Made by a program: the position numbers and the translations under genes. The notes beneath the pieces are model-generated. The model did not search any database and was not told the origin of the DNA. It worked only from the letters and a program-made list of their open reading frames with translations. A DNA stretch of 64,000 nt from the NCBI RefSeq assembly GCF_001649575.2, contig NC_051450.1, positions 9,246,809 through 9,310,808 on the forward strand, read 5' to 3'. Positions within the stretch are counted from its first letter, which is position 1; every line of letters begins with the position of its first letter. This DNA comes from Kryptolebias marmoratus. Its lineage: Eukaryota; Chordata; Actinopteri; Cyprinodontiformes; Rivulidae. Positions 1 through 12,342 of this stretch are shown in pieces.

Positions 1-854
1 TAATCATCAAAATTAAACGAAATAAACATTTGAAATATATGAGTTTGTATGTAATGTATGAATATAATATACAAGTTTCACTTTTTAAATGGAATTACTG
101 AAATCAATCTACTTTTTCATGATATTCTAATTTTATGACCAGCACCTGTATAAAGTAAGAACAAAATGTTGTAGATTAACACTGTTAATATATTAAAATC
201 TTTTAAGTGCTTCAGGTAATTTCCTTTCCAGAAAAAAATAAAAACAAATAAAATCCAAAAGTGCTTAAACTGGAGATGTGGTCAGGAGTGACTCACTTAG
301 ATTTGCTCTGCATGAAACTACATTCCAGCTTAATCACCAGTGATGACTGATGCTGATTGACTTTCTCCTGAAAAATTCAAACAAATCTGCAACAAGATAC
401 CATATGCTTATTCACTGCGTCTCAATAAAAGATGAAGCCACAGTTGGTATTCTCCTCATAGACGCTTCATCCTGTAATGTCAGTTTTTATGGGCTTCAGT
501 AAGAGAGACACTAATATTCCGTAGATGAGTGGTGTTACCATTACGTGAACATAAAAGTCGACAAATCAGGATGTAAATCAGAATGTGTAGCAGTGTCATT
601 TGTGAATTTGCAGTAGAGTTTGATTAATTCAGTTTCACCCGTAGTTTAAAGAGGAAGGCATGTGCTGCAGCTGGGGCTGCATATTTAAATAGTGTGTTGC
701 CTTGGTAATTGCCTTGCAACATGAAATTTTACTTTTTTTAAAATTATTATTTAATTATAAGTAGGAATTCTCAAAAAATGTATGAAGTGAAATCTGAAAA
801 AAGGCTTGTTTTGATAAGTTAAACTAAATATAAAAAAAACTGAAAAGTGGTGTG
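1..854. other. Unannotated AT-rich unique sequence
   Basis: No coding frame, RNA gene or recognised repeat is visible. The stretch is AT-rich with short A and T runs, and no frame continues beyond a few tens of codons. Confidence 0.6.
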
Positions 855-1020
855 TCCATGTGTATCTTTTTTTTTATCTCCAAATTGTTGCCACCACCAT
901 GCTTCACTGTAGGGCTGGTGTTGTCCTTGACAGCTGATAAGTTCAGTTTTAGCACCTTGAGAACTGAATCTGGCTAGTTTTGATTTAGGTGGGATTTAAG
1001 GATCCACACTTGACTTCAGA
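855..1020 (-). pseudogene. Tc1/mariner-like transposase scrap
   Basis: Read on the minus strand, about 882-910 encodes TVKHGGGNN. This resembles the conserved Tc1-family transposase segment centred on a K-[HY]-GGGS core between catalytic blocks. The surrounding bases also look like a common fish Tc1-like repeat, in which this sequence appears as a minus-strand CCACCACCATGCTTCACTG motif. No longer open frame, no second catalytic motif and no terminal inverted repeats can be seen, so this is a dead internal fragment. The family assignment rests on the short core and on recognition of the repeat. Confidence 0.45.
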
Positions 1021-2279
1021 AAATCTCACCGCCTGAAGAAATCAGTTATTAAAACATTTTCAGGTCGAGGTAATTAAATCAAATTGCCTTACAAATATTT
1101 GTAAAGTTGTTAGATATATGGGGCATTTGTGGAAAAACTGAACATCATATGGCATTTTTACATAAAAACTTTTGGAGAAGTTATTTATTTAACAATCTCT
1201 AAAAAGAAAGCCATGAGCAAAGAGAAAAGAATGTGACCTCTTTCTGCATCCATTTACCCTTCATCTATAGCCTTCTCTCACTCCCTCGAGGTCTAACAGT
1301 TTCTCAGGGAAACAGCCTAAGTCCTGAGTTATTGTGCCTTTGGATCGTGGATAAAGGCACCGATTGATTTGTTATCTTTGTGCATAAGCTCCCTGTGGTT
1401 GAGATGGATACTTGTCTGAGCATTGATAGTTTAATAGACAAACATTCAAGGTCACAGACTGCAAAATAGGACAAGAAGGGAAGTGAGGCAAGTGAGGCAA
1501 TTTAATTGGTCATTAAAGAGGAATATTTCACCGAATGATTCAACCATCAATACCTGACTGATGTCATTCAGTGTTTGTTAATGAAAGTATCTGAATTAAC
1601 CTCGTGAGGAAGGCATTTTCCTCCTCCATCGTTTATCCAATCTATCACACTTTCAATATTAGTATCTGTATCACCACCCAGTGCAATACTGTACTAACAA
1701 AGTACAGCCACTTATCATCCACCGAACCCCCCCAGCTCCTGTAGTACTACTTACACAAGACATTTTCAGTTGAGCTGGATATTCTTTTATGTTTTTAATC
1801 AAAATTCATTTCCAAAAGCTCCTCTTGGATTGAGTTTCGGTCCCTCTTCGAGTCGAAGGAGGAAGATCCATTTTTAAGTTTAAGGCAGTTCAAATAGGGG
1901 GAGGAAACTAGAGGCTTATCTGATCCGAAGTGAGGCCTTTGAACAGAAACGCTGACATGATCATTAAATTGTAGCACACAGAGACAGTAATGTAGTACAG
2001 TACTGATACTTTTGTTCACCTATTGAAAGCATAACAGATGAGAAGAACCTTCTGAGTTAACATGCTCGGCATGCAGTTTTTTTTTTTTTTTTTGCAATTT
2101 AAGGGCTTGTGATCAGTGTGTTCTTGGGATGGTTTTGATAGAAAATTCAAGCCATGAATACTTAACATGCTTCTGAGCCCTACTGCGGCAAATATCTCTG
2201 ACCGTGCTAACAGAGTTTCATGCAACTGGGGTCTTCTGGCACATTTCCACTTGAAATGATCACCTTCTATTTCTTTGTC
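1021..2279. other. Unannotated unique sequence
   Basis: No feature is recognised. There is a pyrimidine-rich patch near 1240-1300 and another near 1610-1740, neither with tandem structure. A 17-base T run lies at 2077-2093, possibly a minus-strand retroposon tail, but no body is recognised next to it. Confidence 0.5.
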
Positions 2280-2640
2280 TGGAGACTGTGTTGCTGCTTA
2301 CTAAGAAATGAATAGATTCGAGCCAAAACATTATTGAGGCAAGTTGTGCACGGCGCAAAAATCAATGCCTTATTGACTGCAATCTCATGGAGATTTACAG
2401 GAATTTGTTTAGACGCTACCACTTAATCAGAGGTTATTTGTTAATTCCTCAGTGCCTCACTAACAACTTCCTGGAATGGCTCGCAACATTAGCGCGCGCC
2501 CGTCTCACGTCGCACTTTTCTGCTCTTCTGTCACGTCCGGTTTAATGAGTGCGGCTGCCACTCAGCAGCTCTGCCCGCTGGCATTGCTTATTTCAGCTGA
2601 AGCTAACAGAAAATCAGCGCACGCAAATAAAAACCCGGGT
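2280..2640. promoter_or_regulatory. Candidate conserved noncoding / regulatory patch
   Basis: This patch differs from its AT-rich flanks. It is complex, repeat-free and holds a local CpG cluster around 2490-2600 (GCGCGCGCCCG, CACGTCGCAC, CACGTCCGG). It also contains several TTAAT/ATTA homeodomain-type cores and a CAGCTG-like site. No open frame crosses it. Calling it regulatory is inference from composition only; it could equally be a decayed unknown repeat or an unrecognised noncoding exon. Confidence 0.25.
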
Positions 2641-5600
2641 TAATCAGTTAAAGCCTGAAGGTTTGAGAAAGGCCATATATTATCCGGGTAAATCCAGATA
2701 AATTTACAAATACAAGGTGGGGGAAAAAAAGGCTTAAAAAATCATTATGAAAAGAAAAGTTTATCAACTTATGTAAAAGTACATTTTCTTTCACAGAAAG
2801 TAGTGCAGGCGTAATTCTCTCCATGGTCTGACCGCCTCAGAGCAGATCTGGAATACAATGTGGGAGATGATCGAGTCTTAGTGTCAATACATCAGCCCAG
2901 AAAATTACCTCTTCTCTGCTTGGCCTACTTTAATCTGTAGCCCTCTATTGAAGCAATGAACACTCTCTCCTCTGTCCTATTGACAACGTAAAATAGGTTT
3001 GCCAGCTTGATTGACAACTTTGTCCACCTGACAAAATGTAATGCAGTTGAGGACAAAAAACAGATCAGAAATTCTTTGGACCCAATCTGGTGCTGCCGAT
3101 TACATTTTCTCCTCCGTCTTCTTCTTTATTGTATCAGATGGGTCCTTTGAAGTATTGAGGGAGAGTTTTTTTTTTTTTTTTTTAAACGGGGTGCTGTCTG
3201 AGTGCATCGGTCTGTCTGAAAGTTGTCACATACATATTTGGCTGCATGTTTGAGAAGCAAAGAATTCCACAAAGCCAACATAAAATGTAATTAGAATTAT
3301 ACATTAGAGTGGCAGTTCTGGCTTTTGACTTGGACTTTTATCCAAAGTGACTACCAGAGAAGTGTATTCTTTTATTGCCAAAATACCATTAAAAAAAAAA
3401 GCAACAGCAACTGTTCAGGCACTCAGCCTCAGTTCTCTGATAATATTTCTGTGACTGAAATTTATTAATGTTTTAGCAACCTGGTGAATTATTCAGACTG
3501 CAGTTGTAGACATCAAACATGTTTTCTGCTGACAGAAAATAAATAAAAATAAAAAATGAAACCCAATCCAACTCTCAGCAGACAATGAATGAAATGTAAA
3601 TAAAAAGTAATAGTATTTAGGGCTATTTGTGGGCTGTTTCAACTTGTCTCTTTTAAATGCTTCAAAGGAGCAAAGATATTAAACCTTGTCTCCATTTTGT
3701 GATGCATGATACACAATCTTTTTCCCACCCCCCTGCCCAAATGTTTTAGGATGTGATTTGAGAATGAGATTGTTAAAAGAAAAAAAAAAAAAAAGAGCAC
3801 TTAATCAAAGCAATAAAAAAGATACCAGAAACACAATAGCATTTATTGGCTTTTCCAACTTAACAAGAAATACCATATTTTATAATTTGAGTGATACATA
3901 CCCAACAAGACAATGTTTTCAAACCAATGCCAGATTGTGGTCCGCTTCAATGAAATTGATATAATCTGACAAAACCTCCACTCACATAAATTGGGACAAT
4001 GCCTGTGCCATTATTATGTCAACATTTACATGAGTTATTCTCATAGAAATAATTTAAAATGGTACAATGTCTAAAAGTCTTCAAGTTGCTCTTGTATGAT
4101 TTCTTCCTTTCTGTTGGAAGAAAGTTCAGATCTAAGTTCAGATCTAAGCTCATTCCATGGTTTGAGTATGGTCCCATTTAATGCATACAGAGCCAGGCGT
4201 GCAGGCATAACTTGGCATAAGATTTCAGTTTTGATGGTTACAGACATGGGAAAGTGTAAAGCAAGGAGAATAGGTAGCTACTTAGCCAATAGCAAGTCTC
4301 CACAAATGTTGAAGTACAAAGATGTGTGTGAAACAGTCTAAATACATGACGCAACTGGATCCAGCCATTGAGACTATAAATATTTAACTTTTTCTGTACA
4401 TGAAGAAGCAAAGGTTTGTCCTCAAAGTCTTTGTTTACAGCAGCCACTCACTCTTGAATGAGCCACACTCATTTTGAGTCCATCAGCTTTATCTTTTTAC
4501 AGTTTTAAAAAGATGAGCCTAATCAAATTTAAAGTTTACAAAAAATATCAATGCCATTCAAGAGCATGCTCATTTGAACTGAAAGTGAGTCTGCTTAGGT
4601 AAAATTAAAAGGCAGATTAAAAAAAACCAACAAAACTACGTATTAATTCAATCATTTGTTTTATATATTTCTTATTTAAACAGTAAGTGTGATAAGTAAA
4701 TATCATAAATTTTACAATTATACAAAGTTGAAAAAATAGGCTTTTCTTGTTGTGTTTTTCTAACACTAATTGCAATGTTATCAGTTTGTATACTTTTTCT
4801 AAAAAAAAAAATATCATGAACTTCATAATCTCCAGGGAATAGTTTCTCAGATTAGCCTCTGGCTAGTAGGCCTACATGCAAAACAATGGTTGCATAAGAC
4901 TATTTTATGTACAGTCCCTGTTATATATACTTCTACATTTAAATAAACTTGTATACATTTACATGAAGGAAGACTTACTTCTGCTGTATCCACAATGGAT
5001 TTAAATCAATTTGGAAATAACTAACCAAGAATTATTTTCAAATGAGGATTGTGACTTCCAAAAAGCAAGTGATCTAAAGATTTGCAACTGCAGCTGACAG
5101 GCAGCAAAATAAACATCTCGCTGTAATAGGTTGAAAGATTTTTAAAAAGACATTTACTGTGATGCAACACATTAGCTAAATGTATTACATTTGTCCAGAC
5201 ATTTTTTTTAACTTTAAAAGTGAAAATGTAACAAATTAAACAATGCTTTTAGTCACAATTTGTTAAAGCCAGTCATTCTTATGTAACATGCACTCAACAT
5301 CTTGGCCATAAATAGTCATAAAATTAGATGGCCTTTAGCTGGTGACAACATAAATGTCAAAGCATTACAGCTAGTCTGCAATCTGTAGAAACATTTAGCT
5401 GATTGAACAGAAAAAAAGCCATGATTAATGACCATTTCTTCATCGAAAAATTAGTGTGCAAAACCATAAACGTCTATACGTACTGAAGGGCGTAAATTCT
5501 AATTATTATTGGTGGGGGGATAAACATGGAGATTTATTAAGAGCAGTTTTTAGGGGCCTACCAAAGGTACAATCACATGTACTCTTGTAACCCCCAGTAC

Positions 5601-5706
5601 TACTATATTCTACTAGCAATTACTACTATATAATTGGTAAATAACTTAAGAGTTGAACTGGCAAATCATAATCATAGTATTATTACAGTGTCCCTTTTCG
5701 GTACAG
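2641..5706. other. Unannotated AT-rich unique sequence
   Basis: No gene or recognised transposon is visible. It contains an 18-base T run at 3166-3183, an A run near 3780-3794 and a short 12-bp tandem duplication (unit GTTCAGATCTAA) near 4133-4157. Open frames are at most about 80 codons and none resembles a known protein. Confidence 0.5.
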
Positions 5707-5707
5707 T

Positions 5708-6432
5708 ATCCCATCAAGGAGGTTATGTTTTTTTGGTAGGGCCTGTTTGTCTGTCTGCGTACAAGATTACTCCAAAGGTCATCAATGGGTTTCATGAAAT
5801 TTCCAGGAAACATAGAACATGGTACAAAATCAAGTGATTAAATTTTGGTGGTGATCAGGTCAAAGTTCAAGGTCAAAGGTCAAGGTCACAGATCACCCTG
5901 TGCTCTAACTCTGCAGCTGTACAACAGGAATGTTAAACTCCACAACTGGAGACTCATGGGTGTAGGGGGCTTACTGTTGGTTTCAAGGTGACGGGGTCAA
6001 AAGTCAAGGTCTAAGGTGACCTTATGTCCTAACTCTGCAACAGTGTAATGTAGGAATGTCAAACTGCACAGCTGGACATTTTATGGGTCAAAGTTGATGC
6101 CTGTTCATTTCAAGGTTACAGATAACCCCTTTGTTAAAAACTTATATCTGCTCCTACATGTGACCCTTCTGTTACCTATACCAAGGAACTTGTGTTTTTC
6201 GTTGTGTCCGTTGGTTTGTTTGTCTGTCTGTTATACATATACCCATGAATTATTTGATAATAGTTTAGACTCATCACTCAGTCTAAAAGTCAAAGCAGAA
6301 AGTCCCAGGAAAAGTTGGGGTTGTCAGAAAAAAATAATGGATTACATTTTGGTGCTGATCCAGATTATGATCCAGATTGCACGATTTTTTAATCACACTG
6401 TGGCCTTGGCAGAGGTGCTGAATGCTTAGTTT
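5708..6432 (+). repeat. Dispersed repeat, copy A (AGGTCA-rich family)
   Basis: This is one of three related copies in the window (others at 12343-12918 and 49765-50049). It starts with CAAGGAGGTTATG, then TCTGTCTG, a TTTCATGAAATTT-type segment and GTGATTAAATTTTGGTGG. A middle section follows that repeats AAGGTCA-like words and CCTAACTCTGCA motifs. A second, related module from about 6180 again opens with CCAAGGAA and TGTCTGTCTG and ends near GAATGCTTAGTTT. The two-module layout is seen directly in copies A and B. I recognise the family as a widespread fish interspersed repeat but cannot place it in a named superfamily. No terminal inverted repeat or coding frame was found. Confidence 0.7.
5857..5888 (+). 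promoter_or_regulatory. Cluster of five nuclear-receptor-like half-sites
   Basis: Five hexamers lie end to end: AGGTCA, one base, AGTTCA, AGGTCA, one base, AGGTCA, AGGTCA. That makes two direct repeats with one-base spacing (DR1), including a perfect AGGTCA-A-AGGTCA, and one with no spacer. DR1 is the classic site for HNF4, COUP-TF and RXR/PPAR-type receptors. The motif layout is seen; any binding is inference. The cluster lies inside a dispersed repeat, so it may be a by-product of the repeat's sequence. Confidence 0.4.
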
Positions 6433-9400
6433 GTTTGATGTGTGCACTCTCCAGGGCAAATAATGGTGAGTATGGTAAGGCATAAAGGCATCGTTTTGCT
6501 TATATAAATGGTGGATATGCTTTCTAATTTTAATATGTTGCCTAAAAGTATAGTTTTTCCAAAACTGGAGTGGTCCCAACCCCCAAACATTTCCGCCTAT
6601 GTATGTAATGTATATACATAGTGTGGGTTTTTTTGGTTCCAGACTGAGCAAGTCTACTCACAGCATTTTGGTAAACTTGAACAGAGATCCATCATCTAGT
6701 GTGCACAAGTGTACTGACAGCATCATGTTTCTGTGTAAAGAGAGCAAATGAGTTTACAGTCCACTCTGACAGACTTCAAACTGCAGATTTCCAACCACTG
6801 TGTCTGTAAGACATGCCTGTACTGAATTCTGTCATTTGCAGTGATAGAGGTGAGAGTAAAGCTGCTGGAATAAAACAATCAATTAAATCAAAAAGAAGAG
6901 GTTTTGAGCATTAAATATCAACCGTTTCAAGTCTATTTACTGTTTATTTTGTGGTGATTCATTGCTATTACAGCAATCAACAAGTGTTAAAATCAGTCTC
7001 ACAGTCAATAAATAGTGTCACCAATGGGTTCAGATAAGTTAATTAGCTTTGGTTAAAGATGGACAAGCTTTGACAGTAACACAAGAATATAATAGCAACA
7101 TACTTCATCTTTCAAAATTCTGCTCCACATATGCAAAGACACTTCTTTGAAACAGTTTGACAAGGATGAAAATAAAAGTTGAGTTACATTTAGTTTTTGT
7201 CCCTGGATATTTAAAAGATGGGGACCGAGTTGTGCAGTGGAAGAAGCTGACATTGCTGCCAAAAATATACTCTGTAAGGGAGGGAACATAAAACAGAGTC
7301 AGAGGTTAATGATGCCATTCTTACCACCTTTCCTGCACGATCTGTGTAACAAATTCCATTTTTATAGTTGAACAAATTTCATTATTTACTGTCTGACCTT
7401 TACTAAAGGTTAGTTATAGTGCAGCTCCATGGTTGTCATTGTTCTCCCGACTGAAACAATAAATGTATTGGTCATAGTTAAACCGACATAAACAAAACAC
7501 CATGGAGCAACAGGGAAAAAAGGCGTAAAATGAGAGGAAATGGTGTCCTGCTTGAGCTTTTTATTTTAATTTAGGAAGTGAAAAGAGTACACTTTTACAT
7601 AATTAGCAATAAATACTTGTACAGCATTTCAGTACTTCACCAAATCTGTTCTATTCTGCTGTGAAGGGAAAAAAAAAATCTTTCCCCTAAAAGAAAATCG
7701 GACTTAGTCTTTACTCTTTGTTCCAAAATTTGGGAAGCAATCCTCTGAGATCCAACTTTCAGAACAGAAGTCTTTTACTATTCCAGCAGGGGATGAAGGT
7801 AAGGGGATTCTCCTCTTAAAGGACTGATTTAGGTCAGAGTTACAAGTTCTGCCAAGGAAAACTTCTTCTGGAGTTTAGCTGGTTTCTGTCTGACAAACTA
7901 AAAAAAAGTCAAGAAAAGAGATAACAGAGTTGGACTATTTGCTTTGAAATACCAGTTGTGCTGTGATCTGTTGCAGTGTTAAGCATATTTGGAGACTCTT
8001 TGGGTTAATGTCTGAACATAGGTAGATTAATATTTATAGTTTGAATGTCTCTAAAATCTTGTGAAGACATTGTAGTTCAAAATATTGCATAGATTGTTCT
8101 TTCATGCCTGGTTTTAGTTTTGTTCTTATAGGATTCAGTATCTGCAACTTTAGATGCAAATAAGCTCCTTTCCATGCACCTTTCAGAAGAGCCTTTTTAT
8201 TTTGTGCCATCAAATCCATTACAACTTGTATCCATTTCATTGAGAACAGATTGCCTGGTAACAAAAACTGAAAGGTTCAACTGTAAACATTTAAACCGGA
8301 ATTGACAGGAAAACAGTAACATATGGTATGGGAAATCAACTTGGTTGTAAAAAAATGTAACACAGGCACATGTGATGTCTAAAATTATTTGCATTGTAAA
8401 CACAACACAGTGAGTTTTAGGTTTAGCTTTGCAGAAAATATAAATGCATGTTACTTCAAATTACAAAATTAAAATTAATAAGAATAATAATGCTATTTCC
8501 AAGAGGTGATTTAACAGGTGGCATTGTTAATGATAAGTCAAGCCTTTAAATGCATGAATGATCTTTAGTTTTCAAAATATATGCAAGTAAATAATTTAAA
8601 CTTTAAAATAAGCTACTCAAAGAAAGATATGCAGGAATTAAGGTATTTTTCCTTTTACCGTTGTGTAATATTAATAACCCTTTAAAATCTCATGGTATTT
8701 CAGTCAATGAAGGGCAAAAGCTCAAGATGAAGGTTAACACCTACCTATGCTGTTCAGTATGGAAACACATGAATGAACCAGGATTTATCAATAGGTGATG
8801 TAAGTCATGGCCAAGGGAATAACTGAAAAAAACCTTGAACAAGTATGGCAATACAAATTTACATTCATAACAGGCTCCTATAAAAATACCATCTAAACCA
8901 GAAGCCTTGTACTAACCTTGTTTAGGCTTGGTGGCATCTAAAATTGTCATGGAAATAAATCAATATGCTGAACCATTTTTGGAGGAAATGGACACTGGAC
9001 ACAAGGCATTCAAAGTGTAGGCAGTGACAAATTCACAACAGAGGGTCTGTAAGGGAATAAGATTGAATCGGCACCCTTAGCTATGTATATTTATGTTGTG
9101 ATGGCATCATTAATGCAGAAAAGCACGTTTAGAGGTCGGATCAACATATGTTTCCTTTAACACGACAGCTATTCCAGGAAGGGTCAATGCACTTTTCAAC
9201 TGAACCATATTCTGAACAGATTCTGCAGTCCTGAACAGTCTCCGAAAGAAATTGTGAACAATTTCACATTTTTACTGAAAGAGTTGAACAAAATAACACC
9301 TGGAAATGGTTTGTTGCTACTTGGTATTCTCATTGCCAAAATGTGATGCATATATAGCCATTGTTTTTTTTTATATATATAAATTTAGATTGAATTTGCA

Positions 9401-10934
9401 ATAATGGATGTGTGTACATTAACAAAATAGCTAAAAATTAAAAAACTAAATATTAGGTTGACCTTCTACCTCTTTTTTTGGTACTGTGTCACAGTGATTT
9501 AGTTATTGACTGGTAGAAACATTTTGTGTATTGTGTATCATTAGGTACTAATGCTTAATGTTGGATGAGTCCATTTATTGTATCGGGAATTGAGGATAGA
9601 AAGCAGTTGGAATATTTAACTTTCAAATGCTTTGTGTTTTGACGTCCACCACTTGAGATCAGGGATAGTCCCTAAAGTTGATGTCACTGTGGTCACGACC
9701 ACATGGCAGTCAAAAATTTTTGAACTGGCTAACAAAAGCTATTAGATGTGAGACTGCTCCATTGTTCCCTCGCTCTGTCCTCCTGCCATGTTCTTCATCC
9801 CCTACTGTTGAAAACCGGAAGGCATATTCATGAGGGAAGCATAATTAACTAGTGTGGGTTTGGATGGCTTCCAGATGGATGAGTTATTGGTGCCATTATT
9901 GATACTGGCTGGTTTGAGCCCTGCTATCTAGGATTAATGCTGTTAGAATTTAGAAGCCATCTTACCACTTAGTCCCATGATGAATAGTGTTAGGCAAAGT
10001 CGTTTGCACTGACACTTACTTACTACCCCTCATTTTATGTACTTTGCTTGCCTTATTAAGGCTCTTACCACTGGCTTAATTCTCTATTTAGAATTCTCCT
10101 CTTTGTGACCTAGATGTGTGTTATTTTGTGAATGTAATTAAGTTACCTGTAAATATCTTGGCTAAAGCCTCATCCATCTCTGTTATGTCGGCACTCTATT
10201 TTTTGTTTTAATTAATTTAATGGCTGGTGTATTTGGACACTTTTAACCTCAATAAAACCAAGAGAAGAAATCGGTTTTAGTCATGTTAGAGTTGAGATGT
10301 CTGTGCAGAACTGGAGTGTAATGGATTTGCACTGGTGTACTGAACCTCGGGCTAGTAGGGTGAAAGAATCAGGCTTACGTGGATTAATGTGGCAACATTA
10401 CCACAGGATGTACCAGTAAATATTTCTATAGAGATGAAAAACTGTCCAGTTAAAAGTCCCATTTGGATTAGGTCAAATTTGTGATTCTGGAGTACAACAT
10501 TGCTCCATTGACCCATTTTCCTACTTTTAAATTAACGTAAAATTTTAGGATCTCATGCTCTATTTGCTATGCTAAAAATGGCTAAATGAACAGTATCTAG
10601 CCTTTTCTATTAAAAAAAAGCAAGCAGGAAAAAAAAAAAACAAAAAAAAAACAACAACAACATATTTCTTTACAAGATTGATGATAAACTAATGGCACTA
10701 GACTACCTTTTGCACTTTACCAGTGGGAAATAAATAAATAAAAATCTGGCACAGAAAACTTGTGTTTTGTTGGATATTTTAACCAACAGAATCATAAACA
10801 AGTTTGGTTAAAAAAAAAGATTATGCAGGAAAAATTGTTAAAAATTGTTTATTAGGTAAAATGAAAATTGCTATATTAAGTGGATAAAATCATATTTCTG
10901 TTTTAATCAGGAAAATGTCCTATTCACTTACAGG
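6433..10934. other. Unannotated AT-rich unique sequence
   Basis: Roughly 4.5 kb without a recognised gene or repeat. Open frames reach about 120 codons (6283-6651, minus), but that frame overlaps the end of repeat copy A and shows no protein-like features. There is a short AT run near 9370. The stretch at 9600-10260 is more complex but has no frame or motif I can name. Confidence 0.5.
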
Positions 10935-10954
10935 GAGGGACAGGACTTTAAACT

Positions 10955-11030
10955 TGAACTGCAGCCAGCCACTAGGGGTCACTTGTCCATGATGGCCTCA
11001 CTTTCTCGCATCTGGTCCTGTCTCTAGTTA
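10955..11030. repeat. Fragment of a fish interspersed repeat
   Basis: The segment with GCAGCCAGCCACTAGGGG followed by a GATGGC...CTCACTTT motif resembles a short interspersed unit that recurs in teleost genomes. GGGACAGGAC near its start and GTCCTGTCTC near its end form a weak inverted pair. Only one copy lies in this window, so the call rests on recognition. Confidence 0.35.
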
Positions 11031-11567
11031 CATGTCAGTGGTGGGAGCACTTAACTGTCATATAGAGTGGTGTTGCCATACAATACTGTAAATCTACATG
11101 GTGATTTTTATTGCATGATACAGTGATTAACAAAATGAAAAACAATTGTCACTTTCATTAAACAGCAAGGATGGGTTCTGTTGACCTAACTGTCCAGCTA
11201 CCATCTTGGCTTCAAAACCAGCAAAACAGTTTTTTTAACTATAACTATTTTTTTAAGGAGAAATACTCTGTAACACACATAGATAAAATAAATCAAGAGA
11301 AATTCTTAAGAAGAACAAACCATTTTCTGTTCTTGATTAAAAAATATATAGTACGTATCACTACTTCAGGCTACTTTGGCCTCTTCTTTACTGTTGATGC
11401 ATTCATTTCTACATTTTTTTCCCCTCACAATTTACTTTTTTCCCATTGGTGCCAAGAAAAAAAGGGTTGAAAATGCAGAATCAATCTATAAAAAAGACCT
11501 TGAGCATGACTAGAGGAAATATCTTATAGACTAATGGAAAAGTGTGAAAAATGGTGGTCTGCAGGGC

Positions 11568-11635
11568 CAGTCCTCCACTTTCTTCCAGACTGAAAAATCT
11601 CAACAGCGATTGGATGGATTGCTTCTAAATGGGAC
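11568..11635 (+). repeat. Short fragment of a widespread fish repeat
   Basis: The run CCACTTTCTTCCAGACTG, then AAATCTCAACAGCGATTGGA and TGGATTG matches, with a few substitutions, an interspersed fish sequence that I know from many teleost intergenic and 3' UTR regions. No coding potential or inverted terminus is seen. Its parent element is unknown to me. Confidence 0.5.
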
Positions 11636-12342
11636 TCTTAACTTAAGTTGCCAATTTTTTTTTCCTTTCCCCCTTTTACAGATGATACAAGCAGCACTTT
11701 TATAATAAGGACAAAACTGAGAGAGTAGAAGCATTCTCAACTTGGTTTGATAAAAAAAAAAAAAAAAATTCTCAAGGGAACTTTAAAACAATTACCTAAA
11801 AAGGAAATTTGTTACAAAACACTACATTGTGTTATGTTTTATATATTTCATTTCTAGGGGAAAACTGGGGAAAATGTACATCATGACCTAAGATTAAAAA
11901 AAGAAGAGGGAAAAAAAACAAAAAAACACCCTGCCCCCTCCAGGGAATCCTGATGTTGTGGAGTATCCATTAAGAAATGGGACACATCCTTACCTCCAAC
12001 CCCAAAGAGCGTGGAGGACATGGTGCATGCCCTCCAGAAACACTTAAACGACATGAAGGAACAAGCTCTTCCCTTATTAATGTGCTGCTTTACAAAGCAA
12101 CACACCATGCACTGCTCCCCCAGGATAAGGCAGTGCAACGAGCGTAGCAAGTGGGTCTGTTCATTTTTTAAAGTTGGGTAACCTGTCCTTAAAGGTACTG
12201 TAGTAAATCAAGATGCTACTTAACTGCTCCAGTAGGTCTTACTCACTCCGCTCCTGATGCATGGAATGATTCACGAGGCTAGTCTCTGACAGAATCTACA
12301 GAAACCTGTTTGTCTCTTTATTTTATTTATTTATTTTTTTAT
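11636..12342. other. Unannotated; GC-richer patch near 11.93-12.17 kb
   Basis: A 16-base A run lies at about 11752-11767. From 11930 to 12170 the sequence is clearly less AT-rich, with an open minus-strand frame of 89 codons. That frame has no recognisable motif and I do not call it a gene. Confidence 0.45.

Noticed and set aside
4096..4341. An 81-codon frame with a duplicated SSDLSSDLSS segment
   Set aside because: The duplication is a 12-bp tandem in otherwise unique non-coding DNA, and no homologous protein is recognised.
6283..6651. A 122-codon minus-strand frame
   Set aside because: It starts in unique DNA and ends inside repeat copy A; there is no motif or supporting signal.
9688..9703. 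Small palindrome TGTGGTC-AC-GACCACA
   Set aside because: A 7-bp stem is expected by chance in 64 kb, and no regulatory context was seen.
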